Under the pieces are notes generated by a model. It worked only from the letters and a program-made list of their open reading frames with translations, had not been told where the DNA came from and searched no databases. The translations under genes and the position numbers were made by a program. This document shows, in pieces, positions 45,359 to 53,893 of a DNA stretch of 64,000 bases. Source of the DNA: Sulfuracidifex tepidarius. Lineage in GTDB: Archaea > Thermoproteota > Thermoprotei_A > Sulfolobales > Sulfolobaceae. The stretch spans positions 2,122,875 through 2,186,874 of the forward strand of contig NZ_AP018929.1 of assembly GCF_008326425.1 (NCBI RefSeq), written 5' to 3'. Position 1 is the first letter of the stretch; each line of letters begins with the position of its first letter.

Positions 45359-46386
45359 GATCCCGCTTCTTTATCTCCTTTTATTTTTCCATATTCTTCA
45401 AATACCTCCACCGGGTTACTCTTACTACCTTCAACTCCCTTAGCATAGAAGACTACTGTAGGAGTATTAATACCAAGGACTTTACCGAAAGAGTTGGCAG
45501 TGTTCCTCACCAACTCAAGGTATTCTTTAATGTTTCCGTTAATCGGCGGTATGTTGAAGGGCTTTTCCGATACGGACAGCACAAGGGCTTCTATTTCAGT
45601 GAGCGGGTTATACCTACTGCGTTTCGCGCCGAAGAGGAACTGTGTCAAAGTCAGCGTAAGTGAGTCCAGTGCACATTTCATCCTTTCTTTTCTACACTCA
45701 CTTTTTCCTTCACACTCAACTTCCTTATCTTTTCTACACTCACTTTTTCCTTCACACTCAACTTCCTTAACGGGGTAGTTCTGCGTAATACCGATCCCGT
45801 CCAAGTTTAGGTACCCTGTTAGTACATAGGAAGCGCTGGCAGTCTCCACGTTATAAAGCGACTGTATGTTTTCGTTCTTATGTTCATCGATTAACTCCTT
45901 AGTTGCATACCTGACTTGGAATTGAGAGGCAATTGCTGAAGCTTTTACCGTGTCAAGTGCTGGGATCATGTAACTGAAGGCTATGTTAGAAGTCCTCTTG
46001 ATTAACTTATTGGGGTTCATGAACCCAGCCACATCTTCTACTACGTCCTCACTTATTACACATTGTTCATAATCCGAACCTTTCTTGTCCTCACACTTAC
46101 TTTTATGTACGCTGTCCCCAGCGCCCCTCTTAAGCAGTACTCCTTGTTTTACTAGGTCTTCTACTGGCAGTCCTTTCTGAGTTGCTATGTCGGCCAGATT
46201 GGCTTGGTACCCGTGCGCTATCATTTCACCGCTCACTGCGGGGACGTAAGTTACAGAGTACGTCTTATCGTTTTCCTTAACTACTATTGGTGCCCTCCTG
46301 TGCCTTACGTAGTTGCCTGCTGACTCTACGTTGTTTAGGTCTTCAACGTTAACCAAATACCTAACCGAGAAGGATATCCACGTCAT
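45355..46386 (-). CDS. cas7: Cas7a (Csa2) backbone subunit of type I-A Cascade
   Basis: A 343-residue Cas7/DevR-family protein that forms the backbone along the crRNA. Recognised by MTWISFSVRYLVNVEDLNNVESAGNY and YVPAVSGEMIAHGYQ near the N-terminus. It is longer than common Csa2 (~320) because of a Cys-rich insert: the 14-residue unit KEVECEGKSECRKD/E is repeated twice, encoded by a perfect 42-bp tandem duplication (45686-45727 and 45728-45769). Another Cys/Lys segment (HKSKCEDKKGSDYEQC) lies earlier. ATG 46386 directly follows the csa5 stop. Confidence 0.88.
   Translation of the reverse strand: MTWISFSVRYLVNVEDLNNVESAGNYVRHRRAPIVVKENDKTYSVTYVPAVSGEMIAHGYQANLADIATQKGLPVEDLVKQGVLLKRGAGDSVHKSKCEDKKGSDYEQCVISEDVVEDVAGFMNPNKLIKRTSNIAFSYMIPALDTVKASAIASQFQVRYATKELIDEHKNENIQSLYNVETASASYVLTGYLNLDGIGITQNYPVKEVECEGKSECRKDKEVECEGKSECRKERMKCALDSLTLTLTQFLFGAKRSRYNPLTEIEALVLSVSEKPFNIPPINGNIKEYLELVRNTANSFGKVLGINTPTVVFYAKGVEGSKSNPVEVFEEYGKIKGDKEAGS
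45686..45769 (-). repeat. 42-bp perfect tandem duplication inside cas7
   Basis: Two adjacent identical 42-bp units. The length is a multiple of three, so the frame is kept and 14 residues are duplicated. The absence of any difference suggests a recent event. Confidence 0.85.
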
Positions 46387-46387
46387 T

Positions 46388-46858
46388 TTACTCACCTACA
46401 GCTATTGATATTAGGCTCCTAGCAAAGCCTATGTCTTGCTCTACGTTCTTAAGGAAGTCCTTAACCTTTCTAGGATTTACCAGGACAGGGTTACCGTGCT
46501 TAGTCCAAGTAACCGGAGAAATGCAGAGGTCGTCACTTTTATCTACCCCATGGACTATGTCAGGGTAAGCTCTTAGGAAAGTAGAAGGAATTTCACTGCT
46601 CTTAGCTGTTACTAAACAAGGGATTTGATACGTCTTTACCTGACCTTTATAGTACAAGTTAACGCTCTTAACTGTTGCAGAAGAAAGGTAAGAAGTGTAG
46701 TCCCTTAAAGCCTGTGCTATTACGTCCCTTACACAGTTAGTGTCCAGAGCGTAAATTAACGGGTCTATGTAGTTAAAACGCCTGAGGACAATGTAGAACC
46801 TAAATACCTTAACTAAACTCCTGAACTCTTTCCCTACAACTTCCGAAACCGATTCCAT
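46388..46858 (-). CDS. csa5: Csa5 (Cas11a) small subunit of type I-A Cascade
   Basis: A 156-residue mostly helical protein heading the operon, the place and size of Csa5, the small subunit of the Sulfolobales I-A complex. It contains ALRDYTSYLSSATVKSVNLYY and ends with KVKDFLKNVEQDIGFARSLISIAVG. The start is ATG 46858 (MESVSEVVGKEF): the TATA-like box at 46881-46890 lies about 27 bases upstream, so the transcript is leaderless and the longer frame beginning near 46921 is not used. No cas1, cas2, cas4, cas6 or csa3 is present in this window. Confidence 0.8.
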   Translation of the reverse strand: MESVSEVVGKEFRSLVKVFRFYIVLRRFNYIDPLIYALDTNCVRDVIAQALRDYTSYLSSATVKSVNLYYKGQVKTYQIPCLVTAKSSEIPSTFLRAYPDIVHGVDKSDDLCISPVTWTKHGNPVLVNPRKVKDFLKNVEQDIGFARSLISIAVGE

Positions 46859-46880
46859 AACAAATAACGTCACTGATATG

Positions 46881-46890
46881 TTATAAGTAT
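46881..46890 (-). promoter_or_regulatory. TATA-like box of cas operon
   Basis: Minus-strand ATACTTATAA, centred about 27 bases before the csa5 ATG. It lies between the operon and the end of the IS1-like element, so the element did not remove the promoter. Confidence 0.6.
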
Positions 46891-46934
46891 TGCGATGGAG
46901 ATACTTTGTGGACTTTCTCAATTCTAAGCAGGGG

Positions 46935-48095
46935 AAACTTCCCTCTAGAGGGGAGTGTCCTCATAAAGCCATCTTATTCGAGATGTGTCTGTAAAAATGC
47001 ATGAGATTATCTCTGATATACTGTACTCCCCTAAGGTAGACTCGGTTCAGAGGAGTATCCTCGTGTGAGGACAGACGGGGGTACACCACGTTAAGCAGGG
47101 ATAAGCTGTAGTCCACCGTCCTCCTGCTCTTATTGACTTAGTGTCCCTAGCCAGTCTGGACAGGTGGGACTTGAGTAGAAGTTGTAGCTCTCCGCGGTGT
47201 GGATATGTCTCTTTCCGACGACGTGGTTGTCTAGGACTTGGTAGATCTGATAGGAGTCGGTGAAGTGTACTTCACTCTCGGGGAGGGAGCGCCACAGGGA
47301 GCGGAAGGTAGCGTAGCCCCTGTCCCCGGTGACGAAGAAGGGGACCCCGTCCGCCAGCGTTCCACACCCAGAGGTCCTCCCTCATAGGCCCGCGCCTCAC
47401 GCGGACGTAAGTCCAGCTCTCGTCAAGCACTACACGTCCGGCCTTGAATTCCTTGAGTTGTCCCTGCAGAAAGGACAGGTTGGCGTACGCCTCAAGCCTG
47501 CCCTCTTCACGAAGCTGTAGACGGTCGTCAAGGGCTTCCTCCACCTCGGATATTCCCCAAGGTCGTCCTGTTCAAGTACTTCCTCAGGTCCCTATCCCTC
47601 TGTTCCCTGCTGATCCTGTGACTCAAGGTGGAGTAGAAAGTCCTCCCGCACCCCCTGCACTTGTACTTTATCCTCCCTCTTGAGGGACAGTCCCTCACCA
47701 CTCGGTCAGAGTTGCAGGAGGGACACCTAGGCCTCGCTTCCCTCCTCCTGACTCCCAGCTTCCCGACATAGTAGTATAGCGTGGAAGGTGGTACTTCTAG
47801 CTCCTTGACTTAGACTCCCAACAAGTAAGCTGAGACTGCAAATCCGACCTCCAACGAGTGCTTCCTCGGCCAGTTTAAAAGAGAGCGAAATTATAAGTCG
47901 CGCGAGGGCTCCGAGTTTTGTGATGTCACCCAAAAAGAACCTCGCGACCCTCACACTTAACTCTTCTCTAAATCCTTTGTCCCAAGTCTCAAATCTCGTC
48001 TAGAGTCATTACCATAAAAGAAGAGATTTCTACCATATACTAATATTTTTACACTCTTTTCTCGAATAAGATGACTACATGAGCTCCCATTTCAG
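46935..48095 (-). mobile_element. IS1-like insertion sequence, full-length but inactivated
   Basis: The element is framed by related ends: GGGGAGTGTCCTCAT...GCCATCTTATTCGAGA at the left and the inverse TCTCGAATAAGATGACTACATGAGCTCCC at the right (imperfect inverted repeats of about 30 bases). It contains a broken transposase gene and lies between the cas operon and the urease operon. Fragments of the same family occur at 40637-41312 and about 31080-31142. Confidence 0.7.
47170..47954 (-). pseudogene. IS1-like transposase, broken
   Basis: From about 47954 the frame MRVARFFLGDITKLGALARLI runs into frameshifts. In another phase an InsA-like zinc-finger domain follows (CPSCNSDRVVRDCPS, IKYKCRGCGRTFYST). 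The catalytic part has VVLDESWTYVRVRR, a second acidic motif VTGDRGYATFRSLW and HTAESYNFYSSP, in the D-D-E order of IS1 InsB. An in-frame TAG (LLGV-stop-VKELEV near 47812) and several frameshifts show that it is dead. Confidence 0.65.
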
Positions 48096-48127
48096 GGAAA
48101 GGACGGAGAGCTTCCCCCTTCGCGGCT

Positions 48128-48697
48128 CTAATGGGACGTTCTGTTTATCTCCCTCCTAACTTCAGCCTCACCGTCGACCACGCTGATCGTAGTCTTCACT
48201 GCGTCCCCTCCGAGGAAGTTGGGGTCCCTCCACTCCTCCCCTTTTATCTCCATGGTGTCGTAAACTATCAACCTACCCCTAGAGTTCCTCACCTCCGTGA
48301 CTGACCTCACCTTTCCCCTTGTAAATTCCTCTCCATGATATCTCCTACCCAGAATTATGGTTTCTTGCAAGAGGAGGTTGTCTGACCTAGCCTTCACGGT
48401 CACCTCGCAGTTAGCACCGTCGTACAGGAGGAGTGGCCTCATGACGACCTCCATTCCTTCTCCTTCCAGCACGTAAGATATCCTGACGTGGGAGTCCTTC
48501 ATCACCTTGGTGAACGACGCCTCAGTTAGCTTCATCCTCCCTACAGCTTCCACTACCAACTCGTCCTCATGTGCCATGACTTCCGCGGGGTTAGCGACTA
48601 TGACCCATCCGTCCCAAGAGGTGAGAGCGTTCACCGTCCCCTTTCTTGTCACCTTCACCCTTCCGTCCTCTCCTTCAACCCTCAGGTAGTTCCTCAA
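48128..48697 (-). CDS. ureD: Urease accessory protein UreD (UreH), short form
   Basis: UreD is the scaffold through which UreF and UreG bind apo-urease for nickel loading. This 189-residue protein is much shorter than bacterial UreD (~270), but keeps the mid-protein pattern RPLLLYDGANCEVTVKARSD, then TIILGRRYHGEEFTRGKVRSVTEV and RGRLIVYDTMEI. Only the central beta-helix-like part seems retained. It is the last gene of the operon; TTG 48697 starts one base after the ureG stop. Its position and the similarity support the assignment, though the deletion relative to typical UreD leaves some doubt. Confidence 0.75.
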   Translation of the reverse strand: MRNYLRVEGEDGRVKVTRKGTVNALTSWDGWVIVANPAEVMAHEDELVVEAVGRMKLTEASFTKVMKDSHVRISYVLEGEGMEVVMRPLLLYDGANCEVTVKARSDNLLLQETIILGRRYHGEEFTRGKVRSVTEVRNSRGRLIVYDTMEIKGEEWRDPNFLGGDAVKTTISVVDGEAEVRREINRTSH

Positions 48698-48698
48698 T

Positions 48699-49298
48699 TC
48701 ACACGCCCAGGTCGTCCCTGATTACCTTCACCATCTCGTCGAGCCCCTCGCCAGTCTTGAGGCTCACCATGACGAAGGGCTTCCCCTTCCTGACATAGAT
48801 AGCGCCTTCTCTCATTTTCTGAAGGTCTGCCCCCACATAAGGTGCTAGGTCTATCTTGTTGATCACCAAGAGGTCGCTCTCCATGATCCCGAGTCCCCCC
48901 TTCCTGGGGTACTTGTCTCCCGCAGCTGTGTCGAGGACGTACACTGTGTAGTCAGCCAACGAGGGGCTGAAGGTAGACATGACGTTGTCACCTCCGCTCT
49001 CTATGAGGATCAAGTCAGGGGAGTTCTTGGACAGCCTCTGAAGGGCCCTCAGGTTGACCGAGGGGTCCTCCCTGATGGCGGTGTGGGGGCACCCACCAGT
49101 CACTATCCCTATCACGTTTTCCCGTGGGATCACACCTGAGTCGACGAGGTCCTTATAGATCCTCTCAGCGTCGTAGTTAGAGACCACGTCGTTGGTGATT
49201 ATAGCTACCCTGTGGTAGGGCGAGAACGTCTTGGCCAAATATTCTATAAGAGTGGTCTTTCCCGATCCTACCGGTCCCAGTATGCCTATCTTCACCAT
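48699..49298 (-). CDS. ureG: Urease accessory GTPase UreG
   Basis: A 199-residue GTPase that delivers nickel to urease. Motifs: P-loop [13 protein letters not shown], the metal-binding region with a CPH triplet ([15 protein letters not shown]), ESGGDN and the G4 motif [17 protein letters not shown] 49298 is preceded by AGGTGGT. The frame is open for a further 82 codons upstream, but that part overlaps ureF in another phase and is not UreG-like. The gene lies 8 bases after ureF. Confidence 0.92.
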   Translation of the reverse strand: MVKIGILGPVGSGKTTLIEYLAKTFSPYHRVAIITNDVVSNYDAERIYKDLVDSGVIPRENVIGIVTGGCPHTAIREDPSVNLRALQRLSKNSPDLILIESGGDNVMSTFSPSLADYTVYVLDTAAGDKYPRKGGLGIMESDLLVINKIDLAPYVGADLQKMREGAIYVRKGKPFVMVSLKTGEGLDEMVKVIRDDLGV

Positions 49299-49306
49299 GT
49301 TACCAC

Positions 49307-49891
49307 CTATGAGTTGAACATCTTCGGCTCCCTGGACTCGTGGGAGACTGAGAGGACTTCCGTCACCGGGTTGCAGGGGAAGAACTCTTCGTATTCCCTG
49401 AACTCCATGAGGGAGGACAGGAGGTCCTGGCCCTCGTGGAAGTCCATGGCGCCCAGCTTCACGGCCGAGTACACCATTTGGGACAGCTCGCTGTAAGCCA
49501 CCCCCTCCATGCACGTCCTCAAGTCTATCCCCTGACACTTGCACACCTCTCCCACCACCGCAGGGTAAGTCCCTGGGGTCTCCCCACCCCTCACTGCCTC
49601 GAGGAAGGGAGTGTTACAGAGGCCTAAGTCGGCTAGCGCCCTGCCCATGGAGACTGAGGAGTCCTTCATTTCCCTGGTGAGCTTCGACGCGAACACTAGC
49701 TCGTCAGCGAGGAAGGGGTCCCTGAACGCGACCTTGACTGCGACCACGTCACCCCTCAGTACCACGTTGCGGTATAGTGAGGATATGTACTCCTTCACGT
49801 CGTAACCCGAGAGGAAGGCCTCCTCCACCGTAGAGGAGAAGTTGAACGAACCTATCGGAAGGGCGGAGTCGAACAGCCTGAACTCCCTCAT
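49307..49891 (-). CDS. ureF: Urease accessory protein UreF
   Basis: A 194-residue, mostly helical protein with the UreF signature near its start ([20 protein letters not shown]) and [29 protein letters not shown], where other members have the G-H-x-P-V region. UreF acts with UreD as a checkpoint for UreG GTP hydrolysis during nickel insertion. It is slightly shorter than bacterial UreF (~225). The start overlaps the ureE stop by four bases (ATGA), so translation is coupled. Confidence 0.88.
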   Translation of the reverse strand: MREFRLFDSALPIGSFNFSSTVEEAFLSGYDVKEYISSLYRNVVLRGDVVAVKVAFRDPFLADELVFASKLTREMKDSSVSMGRALADLGLCNTPFLEAVRGGETPGTYPAVVGEVCKCQGIDLRTCMEGVAYSELSQMVYSAVKLGAMDFHEGQDLLSSLMEFREYEEFFPCNPVTEVLSVSHESREPKMFNS

Positions 49892-50307
49892 TCTTCCACC
49901 TTGTTCACGTTAGGTGTGAACTTGGCCCTTCCCTGGGAGAACTCCGTCCCCTCGAGGACGTTCCTGTAGTACTCGTCGGGGAACTTCTTCGGTATCATTA
50001 CCTTGTCGTCCACTAACATCACGTTCTGGTGCAGGTTGCCGAGCTTGTACCCGAGGACGAAGGACGACTTGGGGTCTGAGAGGGAGAAGACCAGGACTGG
50101 CTCTTCCTTCTGTACCAGGACTACCTTGTCCCCGGTGTCGGTCTCGAAGACCTCACCGTCTCGTGGGGCCCTCCCCAAGTCAAGTATCACCTCTCCCTTC
50201 TCGCTGTTGAGCCTCCACCTCCTGGCCCTCTCGAAGACTTCCCTGTCAGCCTCCACGGTGATGGCACCGTCATGAGGTATGACCCCCAGACTCTTCACTA
50301 CCCTCAT
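49888..50307 (-). CDS. ureE: Urease accessory nickel chaperone UreE
   Basis: A 139-residue UreE: an N-terminal peptide-binding domain (RARRWRLNSEKGEVILDLGRAPRDGEVFETDTGDKVVLV) and a C-terminal metallochaperone-like domain (FVLGYKLGNLHQNVMLVDDKVMIP). The usual metal-binding His at the domain centre is present as LGNLHQN. There is no His-rich C-terminal tail, as in many thermophiles. ATG 50307 or the upstream GTG 50316, which overlaps the ureC stop region, may be used. Confidence 0.88.
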   Translation of the reverse strand: MRVVKSLGVIPHDGAITVEADREVFERARRWRLNSEKGEVILDLGRAPRDGEVFETDTGDKVVLVQKEEPVLVFSLSDPKSSFVLGYKLGNLHQNVMLVDDKVMIPKKFPDEYYRNVLEGTEFSQGRAKFTPNVNKVEE

Positions 50308-50315
50308 GTAGACCA

Positions 50316-51989
50316 CTAGAACAGGTGGTATAGTTGCGAGAGTGGGAGCCTCTCCGCCGGGGGTACCTTTGGGGAGACCCCGTCCACTTTCACAGTGTAC
50401 GAGTCTGGGTCGACCTCTATCCTCGGCAGCGAGGAGTTCCTCACCATGTCCCTCTTCCCTATCCTCCTGGTCCCTTTCACGGGGAGCACACCCTTCCTTA
50501 GCCCTAACTTCTTCACGTTCTCGACACCTTCAGACGAGGAGAACACGAAGGAAGTGTTCCCCGCCATTGACCCGAACATGGGCTTGTACCACACCGGTTG
50601 GGCGTAGGCCACAGACGCGTTAGTCTCCCCCATCAAGGCCCAAGCTACCGCACCCCCCTTTATTACCATGTAAGGCCTGACCGCGAAGAACCTCGGGTCC
50701 CATAGCACGATGTCGGCCACCTTCCCCGGCTGGAGGGAACCGACGTACGACGAGATACCGTGGGTTATTGCGGGGTTTATGGTGACCTTAGCTAAGTACC
50801 TCAGGACCCTGGAGTTGTCGTCCATGGCGTTGAGCCCGAGCCCCTTCATCTTGTGGGCCAGCTGGAACGTCCTTATCCCCGTCTCACCTACCCTCCCCAT
50901 TGCCTGCGAGTCCGAGCTCATCATGCTTATCCCTCCCACGTCGTGCAGGAAGTCCTCCGCCGCCATCGTCTCCTCCCTTATCCTTGACTCTGCGTAAGCT
51001 ACGTCCTCCGGTATCTTAGGGTTGAGGTGGTGTACAGCCATTAGCATCTCCAAGTGCTCCTCGTAAGTGTGGACCGTGAAGGGCTTCGTCGGGTTAGTAG
51101 ACGAGGGCAGGACGTTCGGCTCTCCCACGATCCTTATTATATCAGGCGCGTGTCCTCCCCCTGCACCCTCGACGTGGTAGGCGTGTATCGTCCTCCCCCC
51201 TATCGCCGCTATGGTGTCCTCGTAGTAACCACTCTCGTTGGACGTGTCGGTGTGAATCGTGACTTGGACGTCGTAGTCGTCCGCGGCGGAAAGCGTCTCG
51301 TCTATCACCCTGGGCATGGCACCCCAGTCCTCGTGTACCTTGAACCCCAGGGCGCCCGACGAGATCTGTCTCTCGAGCTCTGGCCTTGCCGACACCCCCT
51401 TACCTGTGAGGCCGACGTTGACCGGGAGCTGGTCCATGGCCCTGAACATCATCTCCAAGTTCCACTTACCGGGTGTTGCCGTCGTAGCCTTTGTCCCCTC
51501 AGCCGGCCCAGTCCCGCCCCCGATAATGGTCGTGAAACCCGCTGATATAGCGTCGAACGCCTGCTGTGGGGCTATCCAGTGGACGTGGGAGTCTATGAAC
51601 CCGGGCGTCGCGATCAGGCCTTCCCCTGAGAGGACCTCCGTCCCTCCACCGACAACGAAGTCGACCCCGTCCATGGTGAACGGGTTCCCGGCGTGCCCTA
51701 TGCCGCACACGACCCCGTCCTTCACCCCTATGTCTGCCTTGACCACGCCCAGAGTGGGGTCCAGTACCACTGCGTTCGTGATCACGAGGTCCATCTCTTC
51801 CTCTTCAGACGAGAAAGGGTATACCCCTATCCCGTCCCTGCTCGTCTTTCCTGCACCGAAGACCAGTTCGTCACCGTGGGATATGAGGTCCTTCTCGACG
51901 GTCACCCACAAGTCGGTGTCGGCTAACCTCAGTGAGTCACCCACGGTAGGACCGTAGAGGTCGAAGTACTTCTTCCTCTCTATCCTCAC
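50316..51989 (-). CDS. ureC: Urease alpha subunit UreC
   Basis: The 557-residue catalytic subunit; it hydrolyses urea to ammonia and carbamate at a dinickel site. By direct residue count the metal and catalytic positions coincide with Klebsiella numbering: His135/His137 (SHVHW), Lys217 for carbamylation (GFKVHEDWG), His219, His246 ([15 protein letters not shown]), His272 (AYHVEG), His320 (AVHHL) and Asp360 ([14 protein letters not shown]). The flap Cys usually found before His320 (VCHHL) is Val319 here. The N-terminus ([21 protein letters not shown]) is typical. ATG 51989 overlaps the ureAB stop (51986-51988). Urea may come from the two ureohydrolases in this window or from outside. Confidence 0.96.
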   Translation of the reverse strand: MRIERKKYFDLYGPTVGDSLRLADTDLWVTVEKDLISHGDELVFGAGKTSRDGIGVYPFSSEEEEMDLVITNAVVLDPTLGVVKADIGVKDGVVCGIGHAGNPFTMDGVDFVVGGGTEVLSGEGLIATPGFIDSHVHWIAPQQAFDAISAGFTTIIGGGTGPAEGTKATTATPGKWNLEMMFRAMDQLPVNVGLTGKGVSARPELERQISSGALGFKVHEDWGAMPRVIDETLSAADDYDVQVTIHTDTSNESGYYEDTIAAIGGRTIHAYHVEGAGGGHAPDIIRIVGEPNVLPSSTNPTKPFTVHTYEEHLEMLMAVHHLNPKIPEDVAYAESRIREETMAAEDFLHDVGGISMMSSDSQAMGRVGETGIRTFQLAHKMKGLGLNAMDDNSRVLRYLAKVTINPAITHGISSYVGSLQPGKVADIVLWDPRFFAVRPYMVIKGGAVAWALMGETNASVAYAQPVWYKPMFGSMAGNTSFVFSSSEGVENVKKLGLRKGVLPVKGTRRIGKRDMVRNSSLPRIEVDPDSYTVKVDGVSPKVPPAERLPLSQLYHLF

Positions 51990-52645
51990 GCGAACCCCCT
52001 CTCCTTAGCCCTCCTCATTGCGTCCCTGCCGTTGTGGTCCGGTGACCCCTCAGTGAGTCCGTTAAGTCCGACTACCCTCCTCTTACCCCTCAACTTAGTC
52101 AGTTTCACCTCCTTCTCCTCTCCCGGCTCGAACCTCACCGACGTACCTGAGGGTATGTCGAGCCTCATCCCGAGGGCTTTCTCCCTGTCGAACGACAAGG
52201 CTTTGTTGACCTCAAAGAAGTGGTAATGAGAGCCGACTTGGATGGGCTTGTCCCCAGTGTTCCTCACTGTCAACTCCACCTCTCCCGTCTCGGGAACCTC
52301 CACGTCTTCCTCCACCAACCTCACCCTTTCCTTGCCCTTTCCCTTGATGGGGTTCCTAACCGTCACCAGCTTAGTCCCGTCCGGGAAAGTGGCCTCCACT
52401 TGGAGGACATCTATCATGTCTGGGACCTCCTCCATCACGTCCTCCTCCTTGAGGAGGCTCTGTGACTCTGATATTATCTCGTCCATCTTCTTGCCTTCCC
52501 GAGCGGACTCCATGATGAAGTCGCTTATCAACGCGACCGCCTCGGGGTAGTTCAACTTGATTCCCTTGGCTTTCCTCCTCCTGGCCAACTCAGCGGCCCA
52601 GGAGAGCAGGAGTTTTTCCATCTCACGTTGTGAAAGGAACATCAA
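51986..52645 (-). CDS. ureAB: Fused urease gamma-beta subunit (UreA-UreB)
   Basis: A 219-residue fusion of the two small urease subunits. Residues 1 to ~100 are UreA ([38 protein letters not shown]). Residues ~105-219 are UreB ([43 protein letters not shown], then LNGLTEGSP). The fusion resembles the arrangement in Helicobacter and some archaea. ATG 52645 ([11 protein letters not shown]) or the next ATG is used. It is the first gene of the urease operon; the spacer upstream is A/T-rich but I could not assign a specific TATA box. No urea channel gene is linked. Confidence 0.95.
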   Translation of the reverse strand: MMFLSQREMEKLLLSWAAELARRRKAKGIKLNYPEAVALISDFIMESAREGKKMDEIISESQSLLKEEDVMEEVPDMIDVLQVEATFPDGTKLVTVRNPIKGKGKERVRLVEEDVEVPETGEVELTVRNTGDKPIQVGSHYHFFEVNKALSFDREKALGMRLDIPSGTSVRFEPGEEKEVKLTKLRGKRRVVGLNGLTEGSPDHNGRDAMRRAKERGFA

Positions 52646-53178
52646 AGAGAATTATCATGAAAACAATATAAAGATTCCCGGTAATACGATGAAAAATCAT
52701 CAAAATTCCCCTCCCTGTCCAGACGAAGGACAAGTAATATGTTGACTTAGTAAGGGAGTATAGTTTCTATTTTTAAAACAGTGTCCTTGAATTACTTTCT
52801 GTCCTTGAAATATTTAAAAAATAGATCGAAGTAATTCCTGATAAACCGAAGCGACGCTCAAAGTAGCGTTAATAGACAATGAGGCGATTTACGTCTCCTT
52901 TGCGATTCGGTTTATCGAAATAGAGTGAACTTAATTGAGTGCTCTCATATGGACCAGTAAGGCTCACGCTTGACATTCCCTCTAATTGGTCTACTTTTGC
53001 CATAATTACAATTCGAAACGGAAAAAACCTAATTACCCGATAAAGAATAGGAGACTTTAACATGTGAACCTACAAGCTTAGACTAATATAGAAAGGTTAA
53101 TGATCAGGCGTACCTCCCCATGCACAATTGAGGAGAAAGTGAAATCAAAGGGGACAACACGTATATGCCTTCTCTAAC
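52646..53178. other. Intergenic region, no gene firmly recognised
   Basis: About 530 A/T-rich bases upstream of the urease operon. A minus-strand frame (53000 to 52869, MAKVDQLEGMSSVSLTGPYE) could be a fragment of something but has no recognisable domain. It must contain the urease promoter. Confidence 0.35.
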
Positions 53179-53451
53179 TTGGTATCTACCTTTAAAAACG
53201 TGAGTGCGACCACTTTAAACTCTGAAAAAATTTACTATTTTTATGCAAATGACAAGACTTACGCAGAGTTCGTAGACGTCATCGGCGACCATATCGTAGT
53301 CGTGATAAACTACTCCAACGAAAACGGAAGAAACGATATCCTAAGTTACTACAAGTCCCAAGTCCCTATCCTGCTACAACTCACCTATAACGTAAATAAT
53401 TACATGAGTCACGCGGACTCACTTTCTACACAATTTCTTCACTTAATTTAA
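53179..53451 (+). CDS. Possible small hypothetical protein
   Basis: A 90-codon frame beginning with TTG, with a plausible alpha/beta pattern (KIYYFYANDKTYAEFVDVIGDHIVVVINY). No family is recognised, there is no clear ribosome-binding site, and the true start may lie downstream. It is the only sizeable frame in this intergenic region, which supports it slightly, but it may be chance or a gene fragment. Confidence 0.35.
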   Translation: MVSTFKNVSATTLNSEKIYYFYANDKTYAEFVDVIGDHIVVVINYSNENGRNDILSYYKSQVPILLQLTYNVNNYMSHADSLSTQFLHLI

Positions 53452-53616
53452 AGTTTTTTAATAGATTTACTGAAATAAGTTGGTTCCCTCACAACGTCCA
53501 CGTATCCTCTTTCATTAGAAACTGCGTCGTCACGGGCGAAATTGGTGAAATATACCGAAGCGTATATTTGGAGTATTTCAAAACACGTCAGAATTTTGTA
53601 GGCCTAGTCCCACTTA
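53452..53616. other. Intergenic stretch, nothing recognised
   Basis: No gene, RNA or repeat seen before the diverged repeat copy B. Confidence 0.35.
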
Positions 53617-53770
53617 GTCAGATCTTAAAAACAAGATTTTTATATTTCAGATCTACACAGGCTTCGAGACATTGACGTGAGACACAAAGAGATCTCACGC
53701 TCCGTGTCTGGGAGCCACTGGCAAGACGGAGCTATGAAACAGGGAGCACTTGCAAGGGCAGGATAGCTCA
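53617..53770. repeat. Diverged non-coding repeat, copy B (copy A at 7381-7540)
   Basis: Matches copy A over about 100-150 bases: TTTATATTTC-like box, TTCGAGACATTGACGT, ACACAAAGAGA and CTCCGTGTCTGG in order. AGACAC and GTGTCT within it could pair as a hairpin of about 35 bases. Like copy A it lies in non-coding DNA at the edge of a gene block. Confidence 0.5.
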
Positions 53771-53893
53771 CTTACACGTGTCGCTGTTTTAACAAGAAAA
53801 CTAATTACAGAGATAAAAACAATAAATAAATATATATATAAAAATTAGAATTATACTTGCTCAGCTACACTCCAAGTCGTGAGTGTTTCGCCC

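Noticed and set aside
49299-49544. An 82-residue extension at the UreG N-terminus
   Set aside because: It lies out of phase inside ureF, is Gly/Pro/Arg-rich shadow sequence, and ATG 49298 has a good ribosome-binding site and the canonical N-terminus.
51499-51957. Long frames opposite ureC (for example 51316-51957)
   Set aside because: Antisense shadows of a highly conserved GC-rich gene; Pro/Ser/Thr-rich nonsense sequence.
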